From Xestospongia muta (lineage: Eukaryota; Porifera; Demospongiae; Haplosclerida; Petrosiidae), in NCBI GenBank assembly GCA_963693285.1, contig OY848917.1, forward strand, positions 20,193,745-20,257,744: a stretch of 64,000 nucleotides of DNA, in the 5' to 3' direction. Within the stretch, counting starts at the first letter, position 1; each line of letters starts with the position of its first letter. A model generated the notes under the pieces. It was not told the origin of the DNA. It saw only the letters and a list, made by a program, of their open reading frames with translations, and searched no databases. Below, piece after piece: positions 28,401-38,700 of the stretch. Made by a program: the position numbers and the translations under genes.

Positions 28401-31347
28401 TGACAGTAGATAGCAAAGGTTGAGTCAGTAACAGCCATCTTCAATTCATACCTAAATAATGACACAACAAATATTTAGTGTAACTAGATTGTCATTTACA
28501 AAACAACATCATGTCCATTCCCTACTTGAAATAATGTTACAATTAGTAAGACATTATCTTTTAAGTATAGTACTAGTTTTTAACTACATAGCGAATATAA
28601 TATTTTAAGTATGCTTTAGAAATGACTTGTTAAATATGCTTCTATAATGCATGTTAATAATAAACAGCAGCAGACCTGTCTGTGAGAGAATTTTTAGCAA
28701 CTAAAACATTATGTTCTTTTCTTGAAACAGAAGCTAATTTGATTTTATCTTTTGACAGTATCTACAAACAATAACAAGATAATTGACTATTCAACTATTA
28801 ATTAGCTCACCTCATCTCCTCTATGTTTCTGTGGCTGACCTGGTAAAATTCTAAAGACACAAGTATCATCATTAAAGTTTTCTTTATCAATCAATTTAGC
28901 CTATAGATTTTAAAAAACAAACTTCATTTAAACATTGCAACATTAATTTTCATAACATTTATTATCAGACGTTATGTTTTCAGATATTATCAAATATTTT
29001 GTTTTTATATATTAACTATGTATTCTATCTTTTCATGTTAAATGTATTGTATAATTTCTACGAATTATAATTAGTTGGTTCATTCTAGTCATATTTATTA
29101 TGCATTTTAGCAATCATTGAAGTCCAGTGATTATAATAGTTGTTAATATTCCAAAATATGATTGATCCAACCATGCACTAGAAGTATGTACCGTATACGT
29201 AGTATATTTCGTAGGGATTTAATTTCACAAATTTTGTGATTTGAGCAAATTCGTGAAATTAAAAATCCGTGAACATTTATATTCCTTAGAAAAATGGGGG
29301 TGTCACTTATAGGGCGTGTCATGTAAAAGATTTCCACTAGGAACGGTGTCCATAAATGTGGTGGCCATATATTATAGAGTCCACAGGGAATGAGGTAAAC
29401 ATCATCGATAACAACTCGAGAACACGTTTGTACTGTAGGTAGAGTAATAAATCAATGTTCGGACGCCACATATATTCGGACACTGTGTTAGCCTCGTCCT
29501 TAGACCTACTTTAGCTTGCAAGTAGGTCTGGGGAAGAGACTAACACTGTCTTAATTCTCGGAAAAATTTTTTCGCGAATATGAATTTTGGGTAAAATCAC
29601 GAAAATTTATACCCGAGAAATATACCACGTATACGGTATTATCATTTGACATATATTAGTTCAATTTATCGTCATGTTTGAAAATAATGATACAATTATA
29701 ACTCACAGGAAGATTAAGTTGTCCTTTTTTGTTTAGAGATGACAGTGATAAATATTTATTGGATGCGACATGGAGAAGCTGAAGTAGTATGATGCATTTA
29801 TATTGAGGTTATCATTAAGTTTTTAGAATTACTTTAATCTTATGTCCGTATATCAGATCACGATGAAATGTTTCCTAATCGAAAATAAATCATTGTCATG
29901 TATGTTATAATTGAAATAATCTGATGAATCAAAGTACATGTTACGATAAATAGATCAATTATATATGGTGTTAAGATAAAACAACTTCTAGTCTCTACTC
30001 TCTCAGATTGTTAATACACGTATAAATAAACTTCATTGGATGTTTGTATTACCTAACTATAGTTAACTATTATTTATCAAGAGTAAGCAAATGTTAGTTA
30101 GATAAAAGTAGGAATGGATACAGATATTAAAAATGACACAGACAATGTTAATTTAATAAAATCAAGTTATCAGTAAATACATAATTATACCTTTGCTATA
30201 CTCAATGGAGATGCTGATCTGTAAGGGAAAAGAAACAATATTAAGTGGCAAACAACAATATTAAAATGATATGACATGGATTTTGTCTGTTAAAAATGAT
30301 AGTTAGCATTAGGGTGACTTATATGGGATACCAAATGAGACAAAAGCCATGAGCTGTGTACATACTCGATCTTAACAAATAATTCAGATTTCTTATTTAT
30401 TTTGAAATCTTACCATTTTTAGACTATATTAATTTGTTTGAAAGAGCAAAAATTGTCAATAAACATTTAATGTTATTAATATTCATAATTTGCACAACAG
30501 GAAGATTAAGTAAAGGTCAGAGTGCCCTTTGATCTTGACCTGAACTTTCTCCTCCATAGTAGACATTCTTGGGCTTCCTAATAATCTTATTAGGTTAAGG
30601 TTTAGTGAGTACATAATTATTATTAGATATATACATGTATTGTGCAGTATAGAATATTAAAATTGGTTATCAAAATGATAACAACAAGATACGTTTGTTC
30701 CTGAACATTCATATATTATGTTCTCATTAAGTGTATAATATATTAATAGTATACTTACATGGTAACAGCATTGTCTGCTAGAACTTGAAAACAAGCAACT
30801 AGAATAAAAGGCATCTAATAATTAAGTGAACTATAATTTCTGTTATATAAAATGGATACATTTGTAATAAATCAATTGAGTAATATAAATACACGACACA
30901 ATATAATGTGTTAGTGGAGTCACTTATCAGTTGCCATCTTAATTTTTACAACAAATTACTGTAAACAATTGTTTTACCAGGATTGATTGACACTTTATGA
31001 CTTAATTCAACATGCATAGGGTAAATGATCATTATTAAAATATTTACAGGATCATTTCTCAAATTCAATACCACATTCTATTACATTCTAGAGTCAGTGT
31101 AAGTTCTAAAAGGATTTCTAACTCACAGTGCACACTTGGAAAGAGTGGGTCATCATTCAATTCTGATAATTCAGCAGGAAATAGAGTAACAACACTACAA
31201 TCAAGAGATAACATATAAGCTCTTTCATTTAATAATAACAATAATAATAAACATCTTTTACCTTGAATTCTGTGAAAAAATGTATCCTTTTGCTTCAATG
31301 CAGTACAAAAGGATAGTATCACCTTCAGAGATACGGTTATACTCCAT
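10459..31347 (-). CDS. Full-length IP3-receptor-like calcium channel (copy B)
   Basis: Some 60 small exons. N-terminus: 31347-31262, 31194-31127, 30798-30759, 30218-30191, 29874-29833, 29778-29707, 28900-28811, 28761-28676, 28451-28364, 28312-28201. MIR exons follow at 26831-26165 (CRIKHLPSQQYLAV, GSYVQLRH), then RIH exons 26078-23275. RIH-associated exons 20489-19709 carry the hallmark LSTCAEGQHKYA. The region 17746-14076 ends in HSIEINYVNDKKEI. Membrane exons lie between about 14006 and 10951, including VDVSFFIIVTTLGLNIVIAI then DRFSELRSE. The C-terminus keeps the zinc motif CFICG and HHIKNDHNMWNY, with stop at 10459. My rough exon total is about 2,500 residues; IP3 receptors have about 2,700. 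Two features are odd. The canonical GGGVGD filter is absent (VGLLDTLG stands there), and the TTLRGG loop of the IP3-binding core is missing between exons 13 and 14. Borders near 13.0-14.0 and 11.5-12.8 kb are uncertain. Confidence 0.85.
14640..15020 (-). repeat. Tandem exon duplication in channel gene copy B
   Basis: Two adjacent exons, about 14650-14803 and 14870-15019, encode near-identical segments: HISAIELLEVMLEETDCKSK and HISATELLEVMLEETDNKDK. Both correspond to the single IP3-receptor stretch around LKDNASKLLLALMESR. The DNA (GTCAGTCTCTTCTAACATTA and flanks) is highly similar, so the duplication is recent. Both copies stay open. Confidence 0.8.
15616..16015 (-). repeat. Second tandem duplication (two exons plus intron) in channel gene copy B
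   Basis: A unit of roughly 190 bp occurs twice, at 15616-15800 and 15840-16015, including the intron between the exons. Encoded pairs are NGLEDAGPYMTL then DPTQDVVIWQSQP, and DGLEDAGAYTTV then DPTQDVVTWQSQP. The shared intron sequence (CCTATAATTATTTATAATAG) shows the genomic segment was copied, not only exons. It lies in the weakly conserved part of the modulatory region. Confidence 0.8.
17747..19708. other. Large intron of channel gene copy B
   Basis: The intron lies between the RIH-associated exon ending at 19709 and the exon starting at 17746, far longer than its neighbours. Roughly 18240-19620 is richer in GC and holds a retroelement relic on the plus strand (separate entry); the remainder is plain AT-rich sequence. 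Confidence 0.6.
18240..19620 (+). mobile_element. Probable DIRS/tyrosine-recombinase-type retroelement relic
   Basis: Plus-strand fragments, all broken by stops. A CCHC zinc knuckle CHFCFEVDHTTKQC (C-x2-C-x4-H-x4-C) begins near 18559. A later stretch at about 19215-19465 reads QSPARFGFRIHYQ, then ASHINICPTI and HISHIGVIHK, resembling the start of DIRS-type reverse transcriptases (GFRIGY..., then FGVIPK). ILNLS and GELVNDGT follow near 19490-19530, like the DLS...SVNDGI motif. The order gag-knuckle then RT is correct for such an element. Assignment rests on short motifs read by eye. Confidence 0.4.
21480..21540 (-). pseudogene. Partial duplicate exon inside a channel-gene intron
   Basis: The sequence TTCACCAACATAACTTAAAAAC...CTACCTAAAGAAAGT resembles the 5' part of the neighbouring real exon (21427-21314, encoding GTIDRLAIQFLNYVGEV). 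The copy keeps the acceptor-side context but shows no matching downstream part, so it is probably a dead exon copy left by a small tandem duplication. Confidence 0.5.
24052..25392. other. Large intron of channel gene copy B
   Basis: The intron lies between the exon ending at 25393 and the exon starting at 24051. It contains a copy of a dispersed repeat at about 24705-25047. No exon or RNA gene was recognised in the remainder. Confidence 0.55.
24705..25047. repeat. Dispersed repeat, copy 1
   Basis: Aligns in the same orientation with 31976-32308. Shared landmarks, in order, are CTTAGACCT, TTTCAAATAGAAGCA, TTTACTAACTA, AACTCATGTGGA-like, AAGGTGTTTCTG/AAGGTATTTCTG and CCTTCCTCTCTTACCAAAGG-like sequence. 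No coding capacity was seen. The copies are well diverged, so the repeat is old; ends are not defined. Confidence 0.6.
27146..28106. mobile_element. About 960-bp non-autonomous element with TTAA ends, copy 1
   Basis: Ends are inverted: left TTAACCTCGCTGCTGTG, right CACAGCGAGGTTAA. TTAA at both ends fits a piggyBac-like target duplication. A second copy is at 38343-39208, similar along its whole length, including a (CA)n tract near the right end (28018-28054 here). No transposase frame is visible. Both copies also share about 17 bp (AAAATGCACTAAAGTGC) just outside the left TTAA, so the true left border may lie further out. It sits in the intron between exons 10 and 11 of channel gene copy B. 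Confidence 0.75.
29191..29636. mobile_element. 446-bp MITE with TA target duplication
   Basis: Terminal inverted repeats CCGTATACGTAGTATATTTC (left) and CCGTATACGTGGTATATTTC (right, reverse complement) are flanked by TA at 29189-29190 and 29637-29638, as in Tc1/mariner-type elements. It lies in the intron between exons 6 and 7 of channel gene copy B. The equivalent intron of copy A (around 1090-1105) has the unoccupied sequence, so insertion came after the gene duplication. Confidence 0.88.
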
Positions 31348-32478
31348 ACTGCTTATAGAGAGACTTAAGTAGTTGTCAAACACCTTAGCGAGAGACAACT
31401 AATATGAAACAATGCAGTGAAATCTTACCAAAATACCAGATTATTGGGAAACCTTGCAAAATTAGAGTGATCCGTCAGTAGGTGTGGCAATTAATCAACC
31501 AATCAGTTTACAAACGTCACATGATATTTAAATTAGCCAACCTGTATATCACAAGAGCCTTTTTCACTCTCTTAGCACATGCTCTACCCACCTCCACATT
31601 CCTGCTATACGAGTCCCATATGCACTTGCCCCAGACTTGAGATCAATTTAGATGGAGGATTGTGTGGCAAAGTGAGGTTCTTAGACTTCCATATAAAGAA
31701 ATTGCCAGAATTTGCTCAAATTCTTATTCTTACCTTGTTCTCATCAGTAAACCATGAATTTATTAAGAAATATTACTAGTGAACTATAACACACTTTATC
31801 AGTTGATATCAGCCTTGCAACTATATGCAATTCTTGCATGACGGTGCATACGTGTGGGTATATCATCCAGTCTGGTGATGCTACTTCAATCCAGTCTGGT
31901 GTTGTCACCCTTCACTAACAGGGGAAGGGTCTGGGGACAACTGCATATAGAGACTTGTACAGTAGCAATGCAGATGTGGTAGAGCATTCTTAGACCTGAG
32001 CATGTGTTAAGATAGTTAAAAATGTAAAATTGCTTTAACAGTTGTGATATGTGCTAGTTGTGGTGATGATATTTCAAATAGAAGCACATTCTGTCTTTAC
32101 TAACTAACGTTGTCTCAAGTTATTTACTGTTTTAAGAGCAGAGTTTGGAGCAACCTCAAGGACTTTATTATCCATCACGACTCACATGGAGTAAGTGTTG
32201 AGTAAAAAAGAGGAGCTAATAAGTGGACAAGGTATTTCTGTGGCCTACAAAAGTTTTTCAGGCTGTACGAATCCTATATGTGCTTTTCCCTAGACCCTTC
32301 CTCTCTTATCAAAGGAACACAAGACTAACTTCAATCATCATGTATTAATTAATGTGTATGTCATTTTATAGAATAAATGACTTTCTTGATTGTTGATATA
32401 ATAGGAATAGATATTGTGGGCATTGACATTTTGGGAGATAGTATTTTGGGAAGTTGACATTTCAAGACTGGTGTTATG
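31348..32478. other. Intergenic region upstream of channel gene copy B
   Basis: Contains the presumed promoter of copy B, a repeated CCAGTCTGGTG motif near 31870-31900, and a dispersed repeat at 31976-32308. A second repeat family starts near 32400. No gene recognised. Confidence 0.45.
31976..32308. repeat. Dispersed repeat, copy 2
   Basis: Same-orientation partner of 24705-25047, with the same ordered landmarks from TTCTTAGACCTGAGCATGTG to CCTTCCTCTCTTATCAAAGG. It lies upstream of channel gene copy B. Confidence 0.6.
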
Positions 32479-32720
32479 TGCGGTGGCCCAGTAGGTCATG
32501 TTTTGGGCCTATCTTAAGATCATCCTATAGCCATGCACAATAGACCACTTGGCTATAGGACAATCTTAAGATAGGCCCAAAACGCGACCTACTGGGTGGG
32601 TTTAGGGTTTAGGGTTTAGGGTTTAGATAGGCCCAAACGTGACCTACTGGGCCACTGCAGTTATGGGAGTTGGCATAATGGGAGTACACATCCCAAGACC
32701 TGACCTCCATTGTCATTCTT
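32400..32720. repeat. GTTGACATT-rich repeat, interrupted by a MITE
   Basis: Short phrases such as TTGACATTTTGGGAGATAGT and GGGAAGTTGACATTTCAAGA recur here and at about 35560-35695 (GGAAAGTTGACATTCTGAGA). In this copy a 181-bp MITE splits the repeat at GTTATG; in the other copy the phrase is continuous. Confidence 0.6.
32479..32659. mobile_element. 181-bp MITE with TTTAGGG array
   Basis: Termini TGCGGTGGCCCAGTAGGTCA (left) and TGCAGTGGCCCAGTAGGTCA (right, reverse complement) are flanked by GTTATG at 32473-32478 and 32660-32665. The interior holds a long hairpin (GGGCCTATCTTAAGAT against its complement) and an array of about four TTTAGGG units near 32600-32628. A third copy of the GGCCCAAACGTGACCTACTG arm follows the array, so the structure is one and a half palindromes. 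Confidence 0.85.
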
Positions 32721-32756
32721 TCTGACCACATCTTGAAGGTTCATTTGTCACTTCAT

Positions 32757-33255
32757 CTAAAGCTTATACCTGCTACTATAGGCAAGGCATACACAGATGA
32801 AGTCTCTGAGGTGCATTATTCATATAATTATTTCTTCTAAATATACCTTGATACTTTATGGAAACTTGTGGCTTTGATATAATGAATTGAGAAAATGATG
32901 GCATTATATTACCTTGTTATACAAACAATGTAGTAACTCTCATATATATCTGTACTTTGTTATTAATAATACTATTATTTTCTATTTCAAGAGCTGCTTA
33001 GTAACATTTCTTTAAACTACTACAGGAAAGAGCAGTGACATTCATTGAAGAAGTGATGGATAAAATGAGCTTTGTCTTAGGTCCTAAATGTGTATAGTTG
33101 TATAATCATATTAGTTTCTATAGCTAAGTTAGATAAAGTAATGTTTAGTGAGTTCCTTGACACTGTACTTGTACAATTTTAAATAGTTGTTTACACATTT
33201 CATACATAGTATGAAACAAGTGAGGTGATCGTAAATCATTATGTGTCACCTTTTA
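32757..33255 (+). pseudogene. Decayed RP2 fragment (end of exon 6 to intron 7)
   Basis: Aligns with 7799-8335 of the intact RP2 gene. It starts in exon 6 (TATACCTGCTACTAT, ACACAGATGAAG), passes through intron 6 and exon 7 (CAGGAAAGAGCA, ATTCATTGAAGA), and ends in the intron-7 palindrome (ATGAAACAAGTGAGGTGATC). The exon-7 equivalent contains an in-frame stop (TTT CTT TAA), and its donor is destroyed (AAAGTGAGC became AAATGAGC). Nothing of exons 1-5 or 8-9 was found nearby. Confidence 0.88.
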
Positions 33256-33260
33256 TAGTA

Positions 33261-33939
33261 TAACTGACTTTATTGATAGTAAGTATGCTAAATAATATTG
33301 ATGATTTTATTAATGAGGAATACACTTTCTTAGAAATATAGTCCTTTTATAAACAAAAAATAATAATTTTTATTATAATAAATAAATTCACTAGTAAGAT
33401 CACCACAGTTTGTACCAGTGTCTTAGCACATTCAGTGGTAGTGTCATAAACTTATTATTCATGGTCAAGATATTGAAGATCACAAAGCATCCATAAAAGT
33501 TAGATGATATATAGAGTGTGTCTTTTTGAACCATTATGAAAGTGATAGCATATCTTATGATCTAATATAAATACACAATTAACTATGTGTGACTTAAAAG
33601 AATTTTAACTTAATGTTTGTAAGATTGTTTCTTTTGTTGTGGTGCCTATAAAATTAAACAATGATAAAAATGAATCTAATTATTAGTAAAGTTGTTCTAG
33701 TTTGCTTAAAACATAACTTTAGTTTTAATTATTAATTTTTAAGTCTTTTTAGTTCAACGATACCAGTAATCATATTCATAGCAATCGTTAATGAGTTTAT
33801 AAGCGCACACTGTCGTGCCCCACAAGAGCATGAAGACAAAATCGTAAGTACATATAAAAGGAAACCAAAACAGTCTTGGTTGCCAGTGTGTTGTAGGCCA
33901 GCGTCTGCAATGCATCATGACCTCTGAGATGGTTACCAG
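33261..33939. other. Intergenic, no recognised feature
   Basis: AT-rich stretch after the RP2 fragment. A minus-strand open frame of 62 codons (33754-33942) runs into the GC-richer island that follows; it matches no family I know. Confidence 0.4.
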
Positions 33940-34254
33940 CATACTCTTCAGAGTATCCGAAAGGCGGACTAGGATACGGCTGGTAGTCTCCCTTTAAACG
34001 AGATGAGGGTTGGTGTATTGTAGTCCCGGTTTAGTAATGACGATGATTTATTCCCGAAGCTCGAAACCCAGTACGGCTGGTTTGAAGTTAGGGCGACGTT
34101 CCAGCCAGGATATACCTCGTCTTCGGATGAGGGTTACCAAGCCAGGTGGCGGTCCTAGCTAGCAATAGCAGGGAATCCTGGAGCCTAAGTGGAAGCCTGC
34201 GTGGAATTGAGTCACGAAAGATCGTTTGGGCAACACACAGGGTTTTTTTTTTTT
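33940..34254. other. GC-rich island ending in T12
   Basis: About 300 bp of balanced base composition in an AT-rich window, ending in twelve T at 34243-34254. It contains GGCGG, GCCAGGTGGCGG and several direct or inverted short repeats (CGGCTGG twice, GATGAGGGTT twice). The abrupt composition change and T-run suggest an inserted element: a Pol III-transcribed SINE or other small RNA unit on the plus strand, or a truncated retroelement end. No clear tRNA-like A and B boxes, and no known snRNA or rRNA, was recognised. Confidence 0.45.
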
Positions 34255-34521
34255 GAAATTATAATTTTATTTAATTATAACAAATCTAATTATCTATTTA
34301 TAAATCTTTTTTAAGAGTATTAAAGAATAGTCAGTAAGGATGTTCAGGAAGTGAGTCAGTTGGATCATATGAGTAACACAACTACACCTTTTTTAAGAAA
34401 GTAAAATGTTGAGCTGGAAGGTCTAGGAGCAATAAATTATTTACAAAGTGTCACATGCAGAATATGTGTCAACAATTCTAAAATATTTTCTTTGCAATAA
34501 CTTGAGTAATAAATATAATCT

Positions 34522-35042
34522 TTAAACTATTAAACTGTCTTCTTGTTGCTGTTGCTGTTTGATTCTTAGTTCTATTAAAAGAGTATCCTCTAACTTGAGA
34601 TAATCATCGTATTCCTACCAAAGCAATAGAAATGGACTCATACTTATATTTTCAGACCCAAACTCACTAATTTAGCTTTCTCTTCCCAACCACTATCTTT
34701 GCTCTGTTGAGGTGTCTCTTATAATTACCACATAATAATTATACTTCATTGACTAATATAACCTCTGTAGCAGATATTGCTTTAGCTTCGTCCAGTAATT
34801 TCTTCACTTCACTACGCATACGATTTCTTTCAGCAACAAATTCTAATCGCTTGACATCTCTCTCAAAGAATGACTCCATAATGGACAACTAGAGAGAGAG
34901 AGAATAATCTCTAATTTAAACACTATATCTCAACCTCATTGCTGGAGGGATAACATAGACTCCATGGCACTTCTACTATACGTAATGTACCACCACTGTC
35001 AACCACTGCTAACATTGATTGACGACCTCCAATAATTAAGAG
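34522..35042 (-). pseudogene. C-terminal exons of an axonemal dynein intermediate chain (DNAI3/WDR63-like)
   Basis: Four small exons on the minus strand: 35042-34935, 34888-34763, 34717-34678 and 34614-34522 (stop). They encode the last WD-type strand (MLAVVDSGGTLRIVEVPWSL), a basic helix (SFFERDVKRLEFVAERNRMR) and a glutamine-rich tail. This combination of last beta-propeller strand, then an FFxREVxRxKYxxER-type helix, is what I recall for DNAI3/DNAI4 chains of inner arm dynein I1. I find no upstream WD exons between 35043 and the kelch gene. The fragment is therefore 5'-truncated, or the rest is too diverged or absent. The exons themselves stay open, so it may be a recent fragment. Confidence 0.6.
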
Positions 35043-35762
35043 CTAACAAATAGAGTTAGTACAGCTTACTAGAGAGACACCATGGGATAATAGAAGTGAT
35101 TGAGAGAGAGGAAATATTTTGGGGCCAATGATGGTACATGAGATCTAGAGAATGTTTGAATACATGTAATAATAAATGTATTTATTCATTACCTACCCAA
35201 ATTTTTATTGCTTGCTACTTACCCCACAAAAAGAATCTAAGTTAATGTTATTGGTGTTGATGAAACTGTCAAACGTTTCGACGTATTTGCAGGCCACAAT
35301 GACGGAAATACGGCTTAACAATTGTCTGGTCCTTCATGTACACAAATGCATAACTAATGAGTGTGATCTTGTTGAAATAGCTAAGGAATTTGTTATGGTA
35401 AATGATGAGTAAAGGAAATACTTTGGTACATTTTAAATTAATGTTGGTAATACTGATTGTGATTATATCAAACATACTTTCTGCATTATGGGTACATTCG
35501 TGTCTGGTGTGAGCCCCCCAAAATATAAGTGCCTCATCCGCCTATGTAATTGTCATAGTAGGAGTAAACATTTCAAGAGTTGATAATTTAGGAGATGGTA
35601 CCTTGGAAAGTTGACATTCTGAGAGCTGGTATAGCTATGTGAGTTAACATAATGAAAGTTGACACTCTGAGACCTAATCATATTATTTATGGACTCACCC
35701 GCCATATTTTATAATTAGTGTACTATATCAGTGGGCAGAGCAGATCTTAGCCATTCAAAGAA
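35043..35762. other. Region upstream of the kelch/b561 gene
   Basis: Holds the presumed promoter of the kelch/b561 gene and the uninterrupted copy of the GTTGACATT-rich repeat (about 35560-35695). No exon of the dynein chain was recognised here. Confidence 0.45.
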
Positions 35763-38700
35763 ATGGCGATAGTTGGAGCTATTTTGTTAGTTATCTTTAT
35801 ACCCAGCGTATTTTCTGCCTTAACGTGGACCAAAATATCAGATAACGAAGGACCAGAAAAACGTGAGGGTGCTGCACTGGCTTTTGATGAATGGAATGAC
35901 GTCCTTGTGCTCTTTTCTGGAAGGACAGCAACCAAACGTTATCCAACTGATACGTGGTTTTATGATATCTCTGATGGTATCTGGCGTATTGTGGCATATG
36001 GCAATAACAGCAGCACACCACCTGGGCGTCGTTATAGTTATTTTGGTCTTGTACGAATAAATGAGACTAGCCTCTTTGTTATATCTCATGGCTTTGGAAG
36101 AGCAGAGTATAAAGATACATGGACATTTAACATGGATACTTTCATATGGACAGAGCTTGATATTGCAGGAGATGGTCCCGGTGAGCGATACGGTGGACAC
36201 TTTGGAGCTGTCTATGGTACCACAAATACTTTGTGGATAGGAGGTGGTTTCACTCAAGTTACAACCTTACCAAGTCGCTACATTGACACATATAAGCTGA
36301 TCTTTACGAGTTTGTCTGAAGCTCACTGGGAACTTGTTCACCCTCAACCTACATCAGGAAACCAGTTTAATCCTCTTGTTCCTCATGGACGTTGTCTTCA
36401 AGGATCTGCTGTAGTAGGAGAGGAAATGCTAGTACTTTGGGGTGGATGTATGAGGTTAGTTTTGAGCATTGCATGAAGTCTTATAGTGATTAATTCAATG
36501 ACATAGAGGTGGTAATGGTGGAGGTCCTTGTCCTGCTGAAGATGGCTGGGTCTTTGATAACACTAAGAACAAATGGACGGAGTTGCCTCGTTGTGCTACT
36601 CCTAGAGTATGGAGTGCTATGGCTCCACTAAGTAATGCCAGTGGTAAAGCTGTGCTCTACGGGGGATCTGATATTTTTACCAAACAAATTATCAGTGTAT
36701 GTATCATAGTGACTATTATCGTTGTTACTATTATAATAATTATGTAGGATGTAGCCTGGCCAGAGAATGAAGTACTTGTAGTTGATGCTCCTAATAAACA
36801 ATGGACAAGATACCGTGCTGAGGTAAGATATTTTATACTTTCCCTAATCATGGTTATATACTATCAGTAATCAGTTTGTATAATACATGATTGGCAGCCG
36901 GTTTATTGATTTCTCAAAAACTAGATGAATTTGACCCTTCAAATACTGCATGCTCCCATCTAATTTGGTTAGAAAAATTTTCCTATGTGCTTGTACACGA
37001 TTTTTATATTCTACATTTTGTAATGGTTTTTGGGAGAACAGATCATCCTAAGAATATATGTGCTATTCACATTATAGGCTGCTATTACTGGACAGTATCC
37101 TGGAAGACGTTATGCTCATAACATGGTTGCTGGTAGTAATGGAGTGGTCTATATGTTTGGAGGAAAACTACTCGAAAAGTATTATTTTGATTATTTAATT
37201 TATGTTCTAAATTAACAGTTTTGTGGTGTATTATATTACAGTAATTTGTTAAGTGCATTAGACTTTGTACTTTAATAATAATTTAAAGTGTTAATGCATA
37301 GTGATTCTCATCTTAAATGATTTACGAGTAAATTGATATTTCTCTAGTATACTATATGACATTGCAATAATAATTAAATGTATTATGACTTTTTTTTCAT
37401 AGCGATTCCCATCTAAATGATTTATGGAGTCTGTCAGGTGATCCTGATGAAACTTTAAGTACAAGTTGTGATAGATTGTGGTTTAGTTATGCCCATCTTC
37501 ATGGTCTCTTTATGATAATTGCATTTGGAATCTTGTTTCCTACTGGTGCTTTCATTGCACGATATTATCGTTGTAAAGGATCTAAAATTTGGTTTATTGT
37601 TCACATCACAATCCAGGTAAAATAACATTTGTCCTATGTTTATTATGGACGAATCATTAAATGCTAACGAAGTCTTTATTTATGAATACTTTCTCAAATA
37701 TAGTTCACTGCTGTCTTGTTCTCCATACCAGCTTTTATCATGATCTTTCCGACTGGTGCTAGTCTGTTACCTACACATCCACATGCCATTATTGGTATCA
37801 CCTTAATGACAATTATGATTGTACAACCCATCAATGGCATTCTGTGAGTATCTGTTTCAATAGAGTATCTGTTGTAATGATACAGGCATGTATCTCTAAT
37901 TTGGATGATGGCCCAATTACATAGTTCGAAAGCAGCTTATAATAAATTTCTGTATTATAATTTTATACTTATAGAAAATTGTGTATTGTGTATGTGTGTA
38001 TTTATATATATACTTTATATACTTTTATGTGGTATGTGGTATTCCTGTCTTATTAACTTACATATCCAACTGTCCACTGCTTCAAATGTTTTAATAACTG
38101 TACCTTAATAAAAATAAATGTTTTAACAGTCATGTAACTGTAAAATAGTTATTGATTGTAGTTAGGCTATTGCTTTCCCTTTAGCTCACAAACAACAAAA
38201 TATTTCATCACCACCTATAACTTATATGTAGGATTCCAAACTGGGATTGTATATAGGTACATGTTGAGTCAAAGCAATAAAAAAATCACAAAATAGACTG
38301 AAAACCCTCTAATCCAGACAAAATAAAAATGCACTAAAGTGCTTAACCTCACTGTGGTGCCCAGTGTAAATCTATACTCCAGAGTGCATGTACATGTACA
38401 TTTAAGATTTGACAAGGTGTGGTCAAATTATTGATGGAATCATGTGATGCACATTACACACTGTTGTTTGATGACTTAGCATATCTCTTCAATCAAAGAG
38501 AAAAAGCTTTGTTATTTACTGAGTACTTTGCACTCTGATTGACATGTCTATGAAGCTGTAACTGAGTAAACAATAGTATCATTCAATTGCCAAGCAAGAT
38601 TAAGTGCTAAATTCGTGATGAATGTTTCTCTGAGCCTTTACATGACACTTTAAAATGTTTCAATATTTCATACACAAAATTTATTGTAACTTGAAAATGA

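Noticed and set aside
35797..36257. Long minus-strand open frames opposite the first kelch exon
   Set aside because: They are shadows of the plus-strand coding exon, which has signal peptide, kelch motifs and correct splice sites.
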